Positions 34,375 through 45,365 of a stretch of 64,000 nt of DNA are shown here, one piece after another (the first letter of the stretch is position 1; every line of letters begins with the position of its first letter). The notes under the pieces were generated by a model. It was not told the DNA's origin. It saw only the letters and a program-made list of their open reading frames with translations, and did no database searches. The position numbers and the translations under genes were made by a program. The stretch lies in NCBI GenBank assembly GCA_024734555.1, contig JANPWX010000161.1:607370-671369 (forward strand), given 5' to 3'. The stretch is from Trochalopteron elliotii (lineage: Eukaryota > Chordata > Aves > Passeriformes > Leiothrichidae).

Positions 34375-34570
34375 GAGAAAAACAACTGCTTATTCCTTCC
34401 TCTCGGAAACGATTTCGCCTTGGCCCAGCTTGTGCAAAATGGAATTAGCCAGCCTTGCTGAGCACCGGGAGCTGGCGGGAGCCATCACTCAGCCAATTCA
34501 TCATAATGGGAGCCTGGTATCTAATAAGCAGGTAATAAATGTGCTAAGTGTCCACCTTCAGGTTGCCTGC
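34375..34570. promoter_or_regulatory. Candidate conserved non-coding element
   Basis: Block after the CR1 with retained CpGs (34400-34480) and a run of homeobox/PBX-like cores ('ccaattcatcataatggg', 'ctaataagcaggtaataaat'). No repeat or exon structure. Confidence 0.35.
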
Positions 34571-35047
34571 GTGCCTCCCCCCCTGCCCAGACCCTGGGTT
34601 GCAGCTGCTGGCAAGGAGACGTCACCCTGGCTGAGGAGCAGACGATGCTGGAGCGATGCCTGTCTGGCTTTTCTCTCCTGCCACGGGCATGGCAGGAGAG
34701 CCATGAGCTCTGTAGGGCAAAGTGTGGGGCTGGAGAAGCAGGTTAAGGCAGGAAAACCTCACCCCAGGTGAATCAGGCCTGGAGGCTGCAGTGGGGCTTG
34801 GCTGATCTCTGAAAGTCAGGCGGCGGGTTGGGGTAGGGAATGGTTTTTCTTTGTCACGTTTTGCATCTTTGGTCAAGGTGCTAAAATTGTGATTTCTCTG
34901 GTTTTCAGTGCATGAGGTGCTGGACAAAGGGCAACTGGAGGAAGGTGCTGAAGAAGTACAAGGGGATCCTGAGTAGAGAAAGCACAGGGCAATGCTCCCA
35001 CTGCCCTGAGGGAACAGCCATGAGGCAGGCTGTGGTACCAGGGAATG

Positions 35048-35232
35048 CTGGCATGGTTTTGGTTGGAAGACACCTTAAGGATCACCCAGTTCCAATTCCC
35101 TGCCATAAGCAGGGACATGTTCCACTAGACCAGGCTGTTCAAACTCCCATCCAATCTGGCCTGGAACACTTCCAGGGATGAAGCATCCACAACTTTTCTG
35201 GGCAGCCTCCTCCAGTGCCTTACCGCCCTCCA
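35048..35232 (-). repeat. CR1 3' end, minus orientation
   Basis: Plus-strand landmarks 'catggttttggttggaagac', 'ctgccataagcagggacatg', 'ttccactagaccaggctg' and 'cttccagggatgaagcatcc' are CR1 in reverse. Confidence 0.9.
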
Positions 35233-35759
35233 GAACAGGTGGTACCAGGAGAACCTGGGCCTGGGATTGGAGTCACAGAAGCTCAAGGGAAGCCCATGTC
35301 CCAGGGAATTGCCAGTGGGTGCCTGTCCTTTTTGGGGGATGTGGGTTAGGAGAGGTGATCCTGGAGGAGGTGACAAGTCCAGAGGAACAGATCCTCCTCG
35401 ACCTCAGGGAAATGTGGATCCCAAACAGCACTAAATGGGAACACATGGAACTGCAATGGCCTTTGCTGGCATCAGGCAGGAGGGACTGGGCCAGTAGAGT
35501 GATCTCTGTGGTGTGACTGGGGACAATCCTGATGGAGGAGATTGCAGGAAGGGCAGGAGACAAGGACCTCTTTACACCCTCCAGCTGAGAAGGACCTGCT
35601 GGCGCACAATCTCCGGGACCACCACCTGGGATTGACAGCTGCCAATCTTCTTTCCTTGCTGGGGATAGAGTCCTATCTCTCCCCAGGGCTCAGGGGGATG
35701 CTGCTGTCCTGTCCCCTGCTGTTCCTGCCCGTGGGGCTCCGAGCAGGGCGGGACAGTGC

Positions 35760-36110
35760 CGCAGGCCCCGCTCGACAAAGCCGGGAAGCCTGTCCCTATT
35801 TGTCACCCAGCGCTGGGGCCTTGGAGGTGAATCAGATGCACTGCATTAATAGATGTAATCATGGCAAGCCTTGGTGGTGCTGGCTGGAGCAATCTGTTTG
35901 CAGGCTGACAGCGAGCCGGCCGCCGGCAGCGCGGAGAGCCGAGCGGGAGGCGCCGCCCGGGCCCGGCCGCAGCTCCGCGGGGCAGGGCCTTGAAGGCAGC
36001 TGAGCCGAGGTTCTCCCCATGTGTTTGATGCCTCGGGATTTTAGCTTTTATATTTGTCATCTGCTTGTTAATCTGGCAGTTGTTTAGTGTATGACTCTAA
36101 ACTCCACACA
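35760..36110. promoter_or_regulatory. Candidate regulatory block with orphan CpG cluster
   Basis: AT-rich homeobox-motif sequence (35830-35880, 36030-36100) flanks a short CpG cluster at 35910-35980, with about 15 CpGs in 70 bases. The surrounding intergenic DNA is CpG-poor. There is no open frame continuing into a recognisable exon. It could be an unannotated transcript start or a conserved enhancer. Confidence 0.4.
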
Positions 36111-36119
36111 CAGTGCTAG

Positions 36120-36476
36120 CTGCTGCTTTCCCATTTTGGTCAGACAACAACAATTCCTGTCCAGGCCTGGGAGTCAAGGACACCTCACTGCCTCAGGCCC
36201 TGAGAGATGTAACCAAAAGTGAGTTGGGGGGGAGCAGACTTGGGGTAAATGACTTCATTACCTGAAGCTGTAATTGGAAGATTAACCCCCAATATGCAAA
36301 TGAACCAAACTTATAAAAGTATGAAAACCTGTGACCCCATCATCTATTTTGAGTGTAGCCACTGGGGGGCTTTGTCTGCCCGAAATGTACCTGAAGGCCC
36401 TTCAACAAATATACCCACTTTTAATTCCCTTAATTTTGTCTGGCCTCTGTTTCTAGGTAAGCCCAAAAAGGCATCA
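36120..36476 (+). mobile_element. Solo LTR, ERVL-like, plus orientation
   Basis: Promoter-like part has an octamer (36294-36301) and TATAAAA (36312-36318). A 3' part, 'gaaggcccttcaacaaata' then 'tctggcctctgttt', ends at ...GGCATCA (36476). The order and ends match the inverted LTR at 60.6 kb. The left border is approximate; no internal retroviral genes are present. Confidence 0.7.
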
Positions 36477-36579
36477 AGTTGGGTGGGTGAAATCCTGGTC
36501 TCAAGCTCGCGGGTGGCAAATCCAACAGAGTGGATTGCAGCCAGGCAGATTTTGGGTTTTGGAGAACGTTCCGTGCTTT

Positions 36580-37110
36580 CAAGGGTTTGTCTTTTCCTTG
36601 GTTATCCTTAAAGAGGTTCTGCTGCTCCTTTCAGTTTGCTGGCATCCCCCAGTTTTGCATTTGTCTTCCTTGCTAATGCTGCAGTTGGTGCCAGTGCTGC
36701 CTGGGGTTTCAGACCAGCCTGGGATCAATAGGGGAGCACTTGCAAGCATCATATTAATTGAGTCTTATGTTGAGAGTCCTTGTGCTATTGATTGTAACAG
36801 TAACTTCAGCTGGAATTTGGGAAGCACTTACTTGAAGTCGAAAAAATGAGAAGAAAGCAGAATGCTGGGTGATTGCATTGACTTCATTTCCAGAGGATTA
36901 CACTGTAATAATTGTGTGTGTCCAGTCTGCTTTCATTACTTGTCCCTCTAATGAAAGTACCAGGAACGCTTTCAGATTTCAATATGCGGGATTACAGGGA
37001 TTGCTTGGAGCAAGCACCAGAGTACAGTGGCCAGGAGCAATATGAGAGACTTTATCTTAATAACTGGCAGAAGATACCCACTCACCCTGCTGTCTGCCCC
37101 ACTCACATCC
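36580..37110. promoter_or_regulatory. Candidate conserved non-coding element cluster
   Basis: About 500 bases free of repeats after the LTR, with several ATTA/TAAT and TGATTG cores (36760-36800, 36875-36955). No exon is recognised. Inference from composition. Confidence 0.35.
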
Positions 37111-37849
37111 TTTTCTTTGCTTTCCTTCCTCAAAGAAAAAAAAAAAGAAAAAAAAAAAGGAAACAAAAATGCCAATTACTGACTGAGAACATGAATTTTT
37201 CATTGACCTCCTGTAATACCCCCACAAAGCTCAGGAGCCTGGAAAGTAATGAAATGAGATTTCTTCAAAGAACAAATGAATGAGAGATGACGACTGTCTG
37301 GGCCAAAAGTGAGATGAGGGCATTGTCAAAGGCCTGACTTTGGGGTGAGGGAAGGACAGGGCTGCTCTGGGGTCAGGAGGGATAACAAGGGGTGCTGAAG
37401 GCTCATCACATATCTCTACTTTTTGTTCCAGCCCAGGGGTTCCCCTCTCTGCAAGCAACTGCTCAGATTATGGGACTGTGGGACACCCTGAGGGGTCGGG
37501 GCAACCTTAGCGTGGGGTGTGCAGCTCTGTTGTGTTTTGGTTTCGTTGTTTTCCTTCTTTTCTCACACACAGCCTTCCACTGAAGCTCTTGGTGTGGGGC
37601 AAAGTACTCCAAATACACTGAGGCTGGGGGTGTTTTAGCTGCCAAACGTCCTGCCCTGCTGTGCAGAGCTCTTTGTGCAGGTGCCCTGAGTGCTCAGAGC
37701 CCCAGGTTTGGGACCAAACTTGCTGGGATCTTGCTGCCATGTGGACCTTTCTGGGACTTCTGTTGTTTTTAATATGCTGCTTTGCAATAACCCAACAAAT
37801 TCTGCTTTCAAAATCATTTATTATTTTTTTATAAAGACTCCCCCCATTT

Positions 37850-37871
37850 TGTTGTTGTTGTTGTTGTTGTT
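37850..37871 (+). repeat. (TTG)7 microsatellite
   Basis: Seven TTG units, continuing into T-rich sequence. Confidence 0.9.
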
Positions 37872-37879
37872 TTAAGATG

Positions 37880-38330
37880 CTGTCAAATTGCACTTCTTAA
37901 GATTCATGGTGGATCTCCTCTGCCTGACTCTATTACCCAATTTAAATACACAACAGCAAGAGGGGTTGAATGCCACTGTGTTAACATGGTGCCAGAGACC
38001 TCTGTGAGGTTGTTTGTTAAAAGCAAATTGTACCTGTTAAGGGGCTGGGAAGGGGAGCACAGCTGCTGTTAACTGCTTTACCAAATTGACTCTGACTCAT
38101 TCATTTCAAATGAAAATTGAAATGCTTTTGACTTCTTCTTTTTCTTCTCTTTTTTTTTTTTTTTCATCCTTCCAGTGGCAAATTTGCTTTACTTAACGCT
38201 AAGTGGGGATCATTTCTTGTGATTACTGAAAAATGCATCATAACTTTTGATTACGCTGCTATTAAGGATGCAGAATGGCAATTGCTGCCGCTCGCAGAGA
38301 GGGAGAGAGAGGGGGAACGCTGCTGGGAGA
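37880..38330. promoter_or_regulatory. Candidate conserved non-coding element
   Basis: Repeat-free except for a T run at 38149-38164. Contains 'cttaacgctaagtggggatc', 'aaatgcatcataac' and 'tttgattacgctgctatta'. CpGs are kept within an AT-rich context. No exon is recognised. Confidence 0.35.
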
Positions 38331-39452
38331 GCGGGTGTAACCCTTTGCTGTGCCGAGTGCTGTGGGGAAGGTGGAAATGCTGCTGCTCTGGGGCTCCCAG
38401 GCTGGAGGGGCGGGACCTGGGGTCGAATTTAGGCTGGGTGTGAGTGGGCACGAGCACAGGTGACCCCAGAGCAATGCAGGGATGAGGGCGGGAGCGTCGC
38501 TGAACCGCCAGAAGTTTTCCTTTTGTAGGGGTTAATGATCCTCTCTTGAAATGAGAACACCTTGGGAAGGCTGGTGGTTGTTTGGAAGAAGGAAGAATTC
38601 GGGGGATGGAGAGGGAATGCTCCTGGCAGCAGGATCAAGAACACACGTGCCAGGATTGTGGAGACCCTTCGGTGGGATGGGCGTTTCTGGAACGGGCTTT
38701 ACGGCGGGGAAATGGGAAGAGAGGGATGGTGGAGTGCTCAGGGACACTGTCCTCAGTGCTGGGGAAACTGAGGCAGGGAAGGGAAGGTGGGAGGAGAAGT
38801 TGCTTTACCTTGCACCGTGGTTTTCAGCAGTGAAGGCTTCACCTCAGGACGAGTGCCAGTGATCTTTTCTGGAGGTAATCCCTGCCTGGATGGGGAAAAA
38901 CCCTCCGGGCCAGTGCAGAGCGCCCTTCCCTGGCTTAGGGAAGGTGTAATCGACCTTTCCCTCCTGCTACTGAGCACAGGGGGCTGTGACCAGAGAGAGA
39001 ACACCTGTGGACTGGAGCAAAGGCGTGTGCCCAACATTGCAGAGGATTTGGGTGGCTGTTTGGGAGCTGGGGAAAGGAAGGGAGGATTGTTCTGCATCAG
39101 AGGGCCACAGGAGCGAGGCGCGGGGTTTTGGTGGTGCTCACTTCCACACTTGCCTGTTTGCAGCCCCTTTCCAAGGAGCTCCGCTGTTTATTCTGCCCGG
39201 TTTGTAGCTCTCCCAGGGCACCACCTGCCTCCTGTGGCTGCTTTAGCCCCGTGTTCCCACTCCGAACTACGTTTCCCAGAGTTCCTACTCTCGAAGGGCT
39301 GTGCCGGGCAGCGCTGAGCCGCCTCTGAGGAGACGCAAGAATGAGAAATGTCGTAGGCGGCACTTAATTAAATCATAAGCTCAGGGAGCAGCCACATCAG
39401 CTATTTAGGATAGGTTTGGAAGATGGAGCTCTCTTATGAATAAGGAAAGGAC
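38331..39452. other. GC-moderate intergenic block with CpG-enriched patches
   Basis: Long open frames on both strands (e.g. 38787-39317 plus) show no known protein similarity and reflect few stop codons in GC-rich DNA. CpG-enriched patches lie at 38280-38500 and 39110-39360. Confidence 0.4.
39266..39284 (+). promoter_or_regulatory. ZNF143/SBS-like promoter motif
   Basis: ACTACGTTTCCCAGAGTTC resembles the ZNF143/THAP11 site (ACTAC-A-TTCCCAG type), which is strongly biased to active promoters. It sits in a CpG-enriched stretch with no known gene. Confidence 0.35.
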
Positions 39453-39458
39453 TTTTTT

Positions 39459-39490
<32 letters not shown>

Positions 39491-39493
39491 TTT
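39453..39493 (+). repeat. Poly-T tract with C interruptions
   Basis: About 41 bases of T broken by three or four C bases. Confidence 0.9.
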
Positions 39494-40154
39494 AACTGCA
39501 GTCCCTGCTGCTCTGAGGAATGCTGTGGCCAGCTGCAAACAGCTGGCTCTGTCCCTTGAAAGAGCAGGGTGGGTGGTTAGCGGGAGGGAAAGGACAGGTG
39601 AGCTCTGTGGGGCTCTGGGATGCTCGGGGACAGTTCTCTGCCCTGGCAAGACTTGCCTGAAAACACTTGGGTGGTGCTGCAGGGCTGAAAAAGTTAAAGA
39701 TGGGCAGAAGCACGTGGAATGATCAGATGCAGAGCTAGGGAGAAATGTTACAGCTCCTGATATTGATGAGACAGCCAGTGCCCTCCAAGGAGAATTACAA
39801 TTTCTGCTTCGTTTTCTTCTTCTCCATGCCCCAAACTGAGCTCGGTAGCAGAACAGATGTGGCTGGTTCACCCAGCAAAACGTGGTTACAGGAAGGGGTG
39901 TTTTCAGGCAGCACTGGCAGCTGTGTGGGTTGGATTTCTTGGCTAGAGAGCACACAGGGGATCATACTTTTGAAAATGTCAAATTTTTAGCAGCTCCCCA
40001 CTGCCCCGCCTCCACTTGGAGGGGATGTAACCCAGTCCTTGCAGCCCACCAAGTTGGGGTTTGCTTTGTCTTGGGAGCATCTTCCTGGCTGAAGACTGTG
40101 TCTTGGCAATGTGGAAGGTGAACCAGGCTCAGCATTCCCAGAAGTACATCCATA

Positions 40155-40240
40155 CATGCACACTTACAGATACACACACACACATATATATAAGTAGATG
40201 CGTGTGTATATATATAAAATACATATATATATATTTTTTT
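40155..40240 (+). repeat. CA/TA compound microsatellite
   Basis: Blocks of (CA)n, (TA)n and 'gtgtatatata' alternate and end in a T9 run. Confidence 0.85.
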
Positions 40241-40379
40241 TTGCTGGCAGCTGAGATAAAAGGGATATAATGAAAATGTAAACGAAAAACTTTACAGCAG
40301 GCATGGCCTGACAGAGGGAAGATTGATATCCCGTGATGCTTTGTCTTGATGAGACAATGAAAAATAACCACCACGGCAG

Positions 40380-40830
40380 CTGTGTCAATATCAGACTTGG
40401 TAATGCACCACTAGCTGTGGGTTTTTATTTAATCCGCTTTGCTTTAAGATGATAACGGTTGTTACTTTTCAATGCCTGTCTGTCAGCACCCTGGCATTGC
40501 AATATTCCTCCGCAGCTTTGCGAGCGGGTTTCATTTATTTTAAAATACCATTTCACACACTGCTGACTTTTAACAGTGTTCCGTGTGAGTTTGGGAGATT
40601 GAATAGTGACAGAAACAACACTTTTTATGAGAATACAGAATATTAAAAATGGGGCACAATATACAGATGGCAGTTTTCACTACAGCTTGTTTTTTTCCCC
40701 CCCAACCTGCTTCTGCTACTCAGCTTCCCACTGAATGCATTTGTAGTAACACCATAAATGTCACTTTCGCTGACTGCCTTTTGGCATTTTATTTAAATGG
40801 GAATTCGGGCGCTCCCCGCTGCTGCTGCTG
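40380..40830. promoter_or_regulatory. Candidate conserved non-coding element
   Basis: Long repeat-free AT-rich block with CpGs retained ('ccgctttgctttaagatgat', 'agctttgcgagcgggtttca', 'cactttcgctgac'). No protein match in six frames. Among the best enhancer candidates in the window by appearance. Confidence 0.4.
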
Positions 40831-42185
40831 CCTCCACTGCATCCAGCTCCTGTTCTGCAGCAGTGCCACTCTGCTCTCCTCTTGCATCCAGTGCATTTTC
40901 CACCAGCCTGCATCCAGGGGCTGCCAAAAGGGCGACAACCCCAGCTGTGGCAGAGCCACGGGGGCTGTGTGTGCATGCTCCTGAGTGTCTCTGGGAGGGC
41001 TGGGAAGGGCACTGAGAGCCATCCAGGAGTGGTTTCTGCTCGGTGAAATACTTTTCCATCCCTGCTTGGCTTCTCTGAGGTTCTCATCTTGCCAGCAAAA
41101 ATGCAAAACCGTGTGCTGCTGTGATGGCACCGAGAGGCAGATGATAGCTGGAGTTAGTAACTCTTGGTTTTAACTCCTGGGGCTCTTTTGGCTGCTTCCT
41201 GCCTAAAAATCTGGCTGCTTGCTTTAGCTCAGTTGCTGTGGTGTTAAAGGAGCCCTGTCCCCTCCAGGTTTCCTGGGGCAAAGAACAGTGAAATCTTCCC
41301 AAAAGGTGATGCAGTCACATGGCACATCCCTCCGTGGGCCTGGCTGCTGCTGCTGCTATAGCCACACGAATCTCCAAAAAATCTCCAAAGCTTGGTGTAC
41401 ACAGAATTGTGATGGGTGTCAGTCCTTGGCAGTCCTGATCTGTCTCCTGGAGAGAGCTGCTGCTCTGCCAGTGCTTTCCTGGGGGGGTCACAAGGACTGG
41501 AAAGCAACAGGGGAAGGGCTGAACTGAGGGCTCGCTTTGATTTGCCCTCCATTTGTGTCTCAGAGTGGCTGGAGAGACCTCTTGAAGTGTCCTTCCTCGT
41601 TGGGAACAGGTAATTTTGCTGGCTTTTTGGCCCCTGAGGGAAGAGAGTGAGCTGCTCCTTGCATGCTGTGGCTCACCTTGCTGCACTCCAGCTTTTTGGG
41701 ATGTGATTCTGTAAGCCCAGGAGGATCTACACCCATATTCCCCACGCAATTCCTTCCGTGTGGGGAGGAAAAGCCTGTGCAAGCCTCATCCTTGTGTTTT
41801 TCATCACCCTTCTCACTGCCAACAGCCCTGTTGATAGTCTGTGACACTTCCCTGTCCTCCCTAACCTCCCCTCTAACCTCTGGGAGGGATGGGCTGCACT
41901 CTTGCCATCATCTTCCAATCCTACAAGACACCAGAGTGTTTTTGGAGATGTCTGATTGCCTGGTTGTCCCAATTCTTAGCATAACTTTGGAAATGTCTAA
42001 GCCTCTGCACATCCAGGTTGGGATGGTTTGGATGAGTTGCAAAGGGTGATTGTGGCAGAGCCAGGAATCCTGCACCTCTGTGGACAAGGAAAGCTGGTTT
42101 TGTCTGAAAATTGAAATATTGATTTTGATTATCACGGGAAAGGAGGTAATGTTAAATTTATTGAGGTAATTTTGAGGTGATGACT
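40831..42185. other. Intergenic, no gene seen
   Basis: GC-moderate unique sequence with many overlapping but unconvincing open frames on both strands. No CR1 or LTR. Confidence 0.45.
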
Positions 42186-42189
42186 GGTT

Positions 42190-42343
42190 GCAGGGAAATG
42201 TTGCCCATCCCTGGAAGTGTTTAAGACCAATTTGGATGAGGGTTTGGGCAACGAGGTCCTAGGGGAATGTGTCCCTGGGTTGAAATGAATTTTAAGGTGT
42301 TTTCCAACCCAAATAATTCCATGATTTCTTTGTTTCCTACCCA
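42190..42343 (+). repeat. CR1 3' end, worn
   Basis: 'gcccatccctggaagtgttt', 'ttttaaggtgttttccaacc' and 'caaataattccatgattt' are CR1 terminal landmarks. Confidence 0.85.
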
Positions 42344-43489
42344 AGCACCCCATAGAGGTCCCTGACACCACTAAATGCTTCATCAAGTTCTTTCAGTGTT
42401 TTGGAAAGTGATTGATGTGGGATTTTTGATCTCTGTAAACTGTTTTATTTGAATCTTTGAGCTGGAGGTTCACTGTACAGGTGTACAAGGACATTATATA
42501 AAACATAACGACCTCAACCAATGTTTTTCCATCCTTCTGGTAACATTTTTGCTGTTGCAGATTGTGGTACTGCAGGACTAAGTGCACCTGCATTCCTTGA
42601 GCCCTTCTGGGAGGCTGGAAATTTGTCCTTCTCTATTCCCCCTGGGAAAAAGCTGCTATTTCTGGCTTTGCAGGTTGCAGTGGCATCAGACTTGCAAGTG
42701 GTGATATTTTAATGTACATAAAGCTGTTTTCCAGTGCAGGCTGAATCCTCTCCCCTCTTGGTCCCAAGAGAGTATTGTAGCAGGGGGTGGGAGGAGCAGA
42801 ATGAGCCATTACTGAACAGGTTGACTTTCTAAAGAAAATGTGAGCTGTTTGAAAATGCTCCTACATGTGCAATGTTCCTGGCAATCCTGGGAGATGGATG
42901 AGCAGTGAGAGAGTGCAGGTGAGGCAGGCAGAGGCACTGCAGAAAATGCTGCTTTCTTGCCTCTGTCCCAACACAAATAATTTCCACATAAATAGCACCT
43001 ATCTGTTATTTAACACTTAAATCATCAAAGTGTCCATCAGCAAGGAGCTCTTTTGTGCTGGATGCTCCAGAAATATAAAAATGTACACACGGGGAGGCAC
43101 AGAGATGGTTTATGGCTCCTGTTTTAGGGCAAGGAGATGGTGCAGGTGACCTTTTCAAAGCCCTTAAACCCCATTATCTATTCATCACCTATTGCAACAA
43201 AGAAGAGTTGCCCAAAGTTTATCCCACACTTCATCAGATGTGTGGTCTGGTTTCTTAAAGTGAACTTAGGGAAGCTAAACTTTCCTCCTGCTGTCTGTGT
43301 AAAAATCACTCAGCTAAGCTGGTGTACATGTTGGTGTGGTGGAAGTCCATAGTAATGCTGTATTTGCAGGATCCTTCAGGAAAAAACTAAGAGTGTACTT
43401 TTAGCCTGATCCTTTTTGGCTTCTTGGACATGAGGCAAGATGGATAAGAGGGAGAAAGAACCATCCTCGTTTTAAGCTCTGCATGTTTT
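42344..43489. other. Intergenic, no gene seen
   Basis: No exon or repeat recognised. A TGATTGAT PBX-type motif lies at 42409-42416. Confidence 0.45.
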
Positions 43490-43730
43490 GGCTCTGCTGT
43501 AGCATTTCCTAAAAATATTGTCTCTTTATTGTTGTTGTTTCCCAAAGCCACGGTGTTTGCCTACTGCAAACGGTTGCCAGGGTTAATTTAGTGGTTCCCA
43601 GCTCTACCTGCATGGCTGTGCCAGGGAATACTGCTGAACTCCACAATTCCATGTGTAATGTACAGCTTGCTCCTCAGGGCTCAGCTCCTTAACGAGCAGA
43701 GCACATTAATTAACCCGAGGGAAAGAAAGG
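43490..43730. promoter_or_regulatory. Candidate conserved non-coding element
   Basis: Repeat-free, with 'gcaaacggttgccagggtta' (near 43565) and 'cacattaattaacccgaggg' (near 43705). No open frame of note. Inference from composition. Confidence 0.3.
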
Positions 43731-44977
43731 AGGTCCCTTCCCATCCCCCTCCCTCTGGACATTTGTTTTCTGTGGGGTTGGGCAGTGACACTTCATGTGA
43801 AGCAAATGGGGACGTGAGCTGAGATGTTGGTGGGGCTGGGTGAGTGATGGTGACATGGGACTCATGGGTCACATCTGTGCCTCCACTGTGCACTGAAGGA
43901 ATGTGTCTTTCCTGGGATGGATGGGATGCCCTGGAAACCCAGCTCTTTGCTCCCAGCTTGGCATTTTTTTCAGGGAAGCAGGATTTTTCAGCCAGAAGGA
44001 TGAACTGGAAGGGTGCTGAGGCATCTCCCAGTTTGAGCTGTCTCTGTTGGCAGGTACAGTTTACCTGTGTGAGGTGGTTATACTGGATTCTCTTTAATGG
44101 TATTTTACAGGTACACAGAGCTTTTCCTGTTGTCCACAGACCCTGCTTCATCCCTGAGAATGCTTGTTCTCCAGGAGCTGTGGCAAGTAGCAGAGATGTT
44201 TCTCCCTTTGCAATATTTCTTTAGGAGGAAGAGGGTTTTTTTTAAACACAGAACTATTGGTGTCACGATGGTAGTTTGGGATTTTTGGAAGGGGGCTCAG
44301 CTTAGTGCACCAGCTGCTGGGTTTGTGGGTCCTGAAAAGCTTCATTCAGCACTTCTGGCACCCATCTGACAAATTCCAGGTCCAGCAGAACCTATCCAGG
44401 TGCACCCACTTGATCAATTCACCACTGCTTCAAAAGATTTGGGTTTGTGTCACGACTGAGTGGGAGGAAGGACTCACTTTCAAACCTCTGATCATCATGT
44501 CCAGGCCATATGGGCATTGTGGCTTCTCTGTTGCATCAGCTGGCCAAGCTGTCTCATTTTGGCTGAGGTGGATGCAGAGAGTGAGGATCTCAGGGCAGTG
44601 ATTTGGGGGCAACTGGCCTCTCCAGACTTGGGATGCAGAGGGTTTCCAGGAAGAATGTCCTGTGTGGTGACTCTGAGCTGCAGGGGCCAGGAGGCCAATT
44701 CAGTGTGCACAGTGGGATTGTTCCCAGCCCCCAAACTGGGACCTCTCCTGGGGTTTCTGAGCAGGAGGTGACAACTTAATTCCCAAGCCTGGTGCTGCAA
44801 TTGCTGATTTTCCATCTCCCCTTCACTTATACCCCTTAACTTTGCCTTGGCCACCTAGGTGCTGAGCCTTGTGCAAGGATCAGAGCTGTGAGGAGAGCAG
44901 TGGGTGGCCGGTGGGTTGCATGGGTGGGATTAACCCTGCTCCTGCACTTTCCATGCCTTTTGTCCCAGGTCCCCAGC
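43731..44977. other. Intergenic, no gene seen
   Basis: Unique-looking sequence up to the assembly gap. No exon or repeat was recognised. Confidence 0.4.
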
Positions 44978-45365
44978 NNNNNNNNNNNNNNNNNNNNNNN
45001 NNNNNNNNNNNNNNNNNNNNNNNNNNNNNNNNNNNNNNNNNNNNNNNNNNNNNNNNNNNNNNNNNNNNNNNNNNNNNNNNNNNNNNNNNNNNNNNNNNNN
45101 NNNNNNNNNNNNNNNNNNNNNNNNNNNNNNNNNNNNNNNNNNNNNNNNNNNNNNNNNNNNNNNNNNNNNNNNNNNNNNNNNNNNNNNNNNNNNNNNNNNN
45201 NNNNNNNNNNNNNNNNNNNNNNNNNNNNNNNNNNNNNNNNNNNNNNNNNNNNNNNNNNNNNNNNNNNNNNNNNNNNNNNNNNNNNNNNNNNNNNNNNNNN
45301 NNNNNNNNNNNNNNNNNNNNNNNNNNNNNNNNNNNNNNNNNNNNNNNNNNNNNNNNNNNNNNNNN
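44978..45365. other. Assembly gap (388 N)
   Basis: A run of 388 undetermined bases. Frames drawn across it are artefacts. The left flank is GC-rich; the right flank is AT-rich. Confidence 1.

Noticed and set aside
36120..36476. Octamer, TATA box and downstream sequence as a host gene promoter
   Set aside because: The same arrangement and ends recur at 60.6 kb in inverse orientation, which fits an LTR better.
38787..39317. 176-codon plus-strand open frame
   Set aside because: Lies in GC-rich DNA with few stops; no recognisable domain, signal peptide or splice structure.
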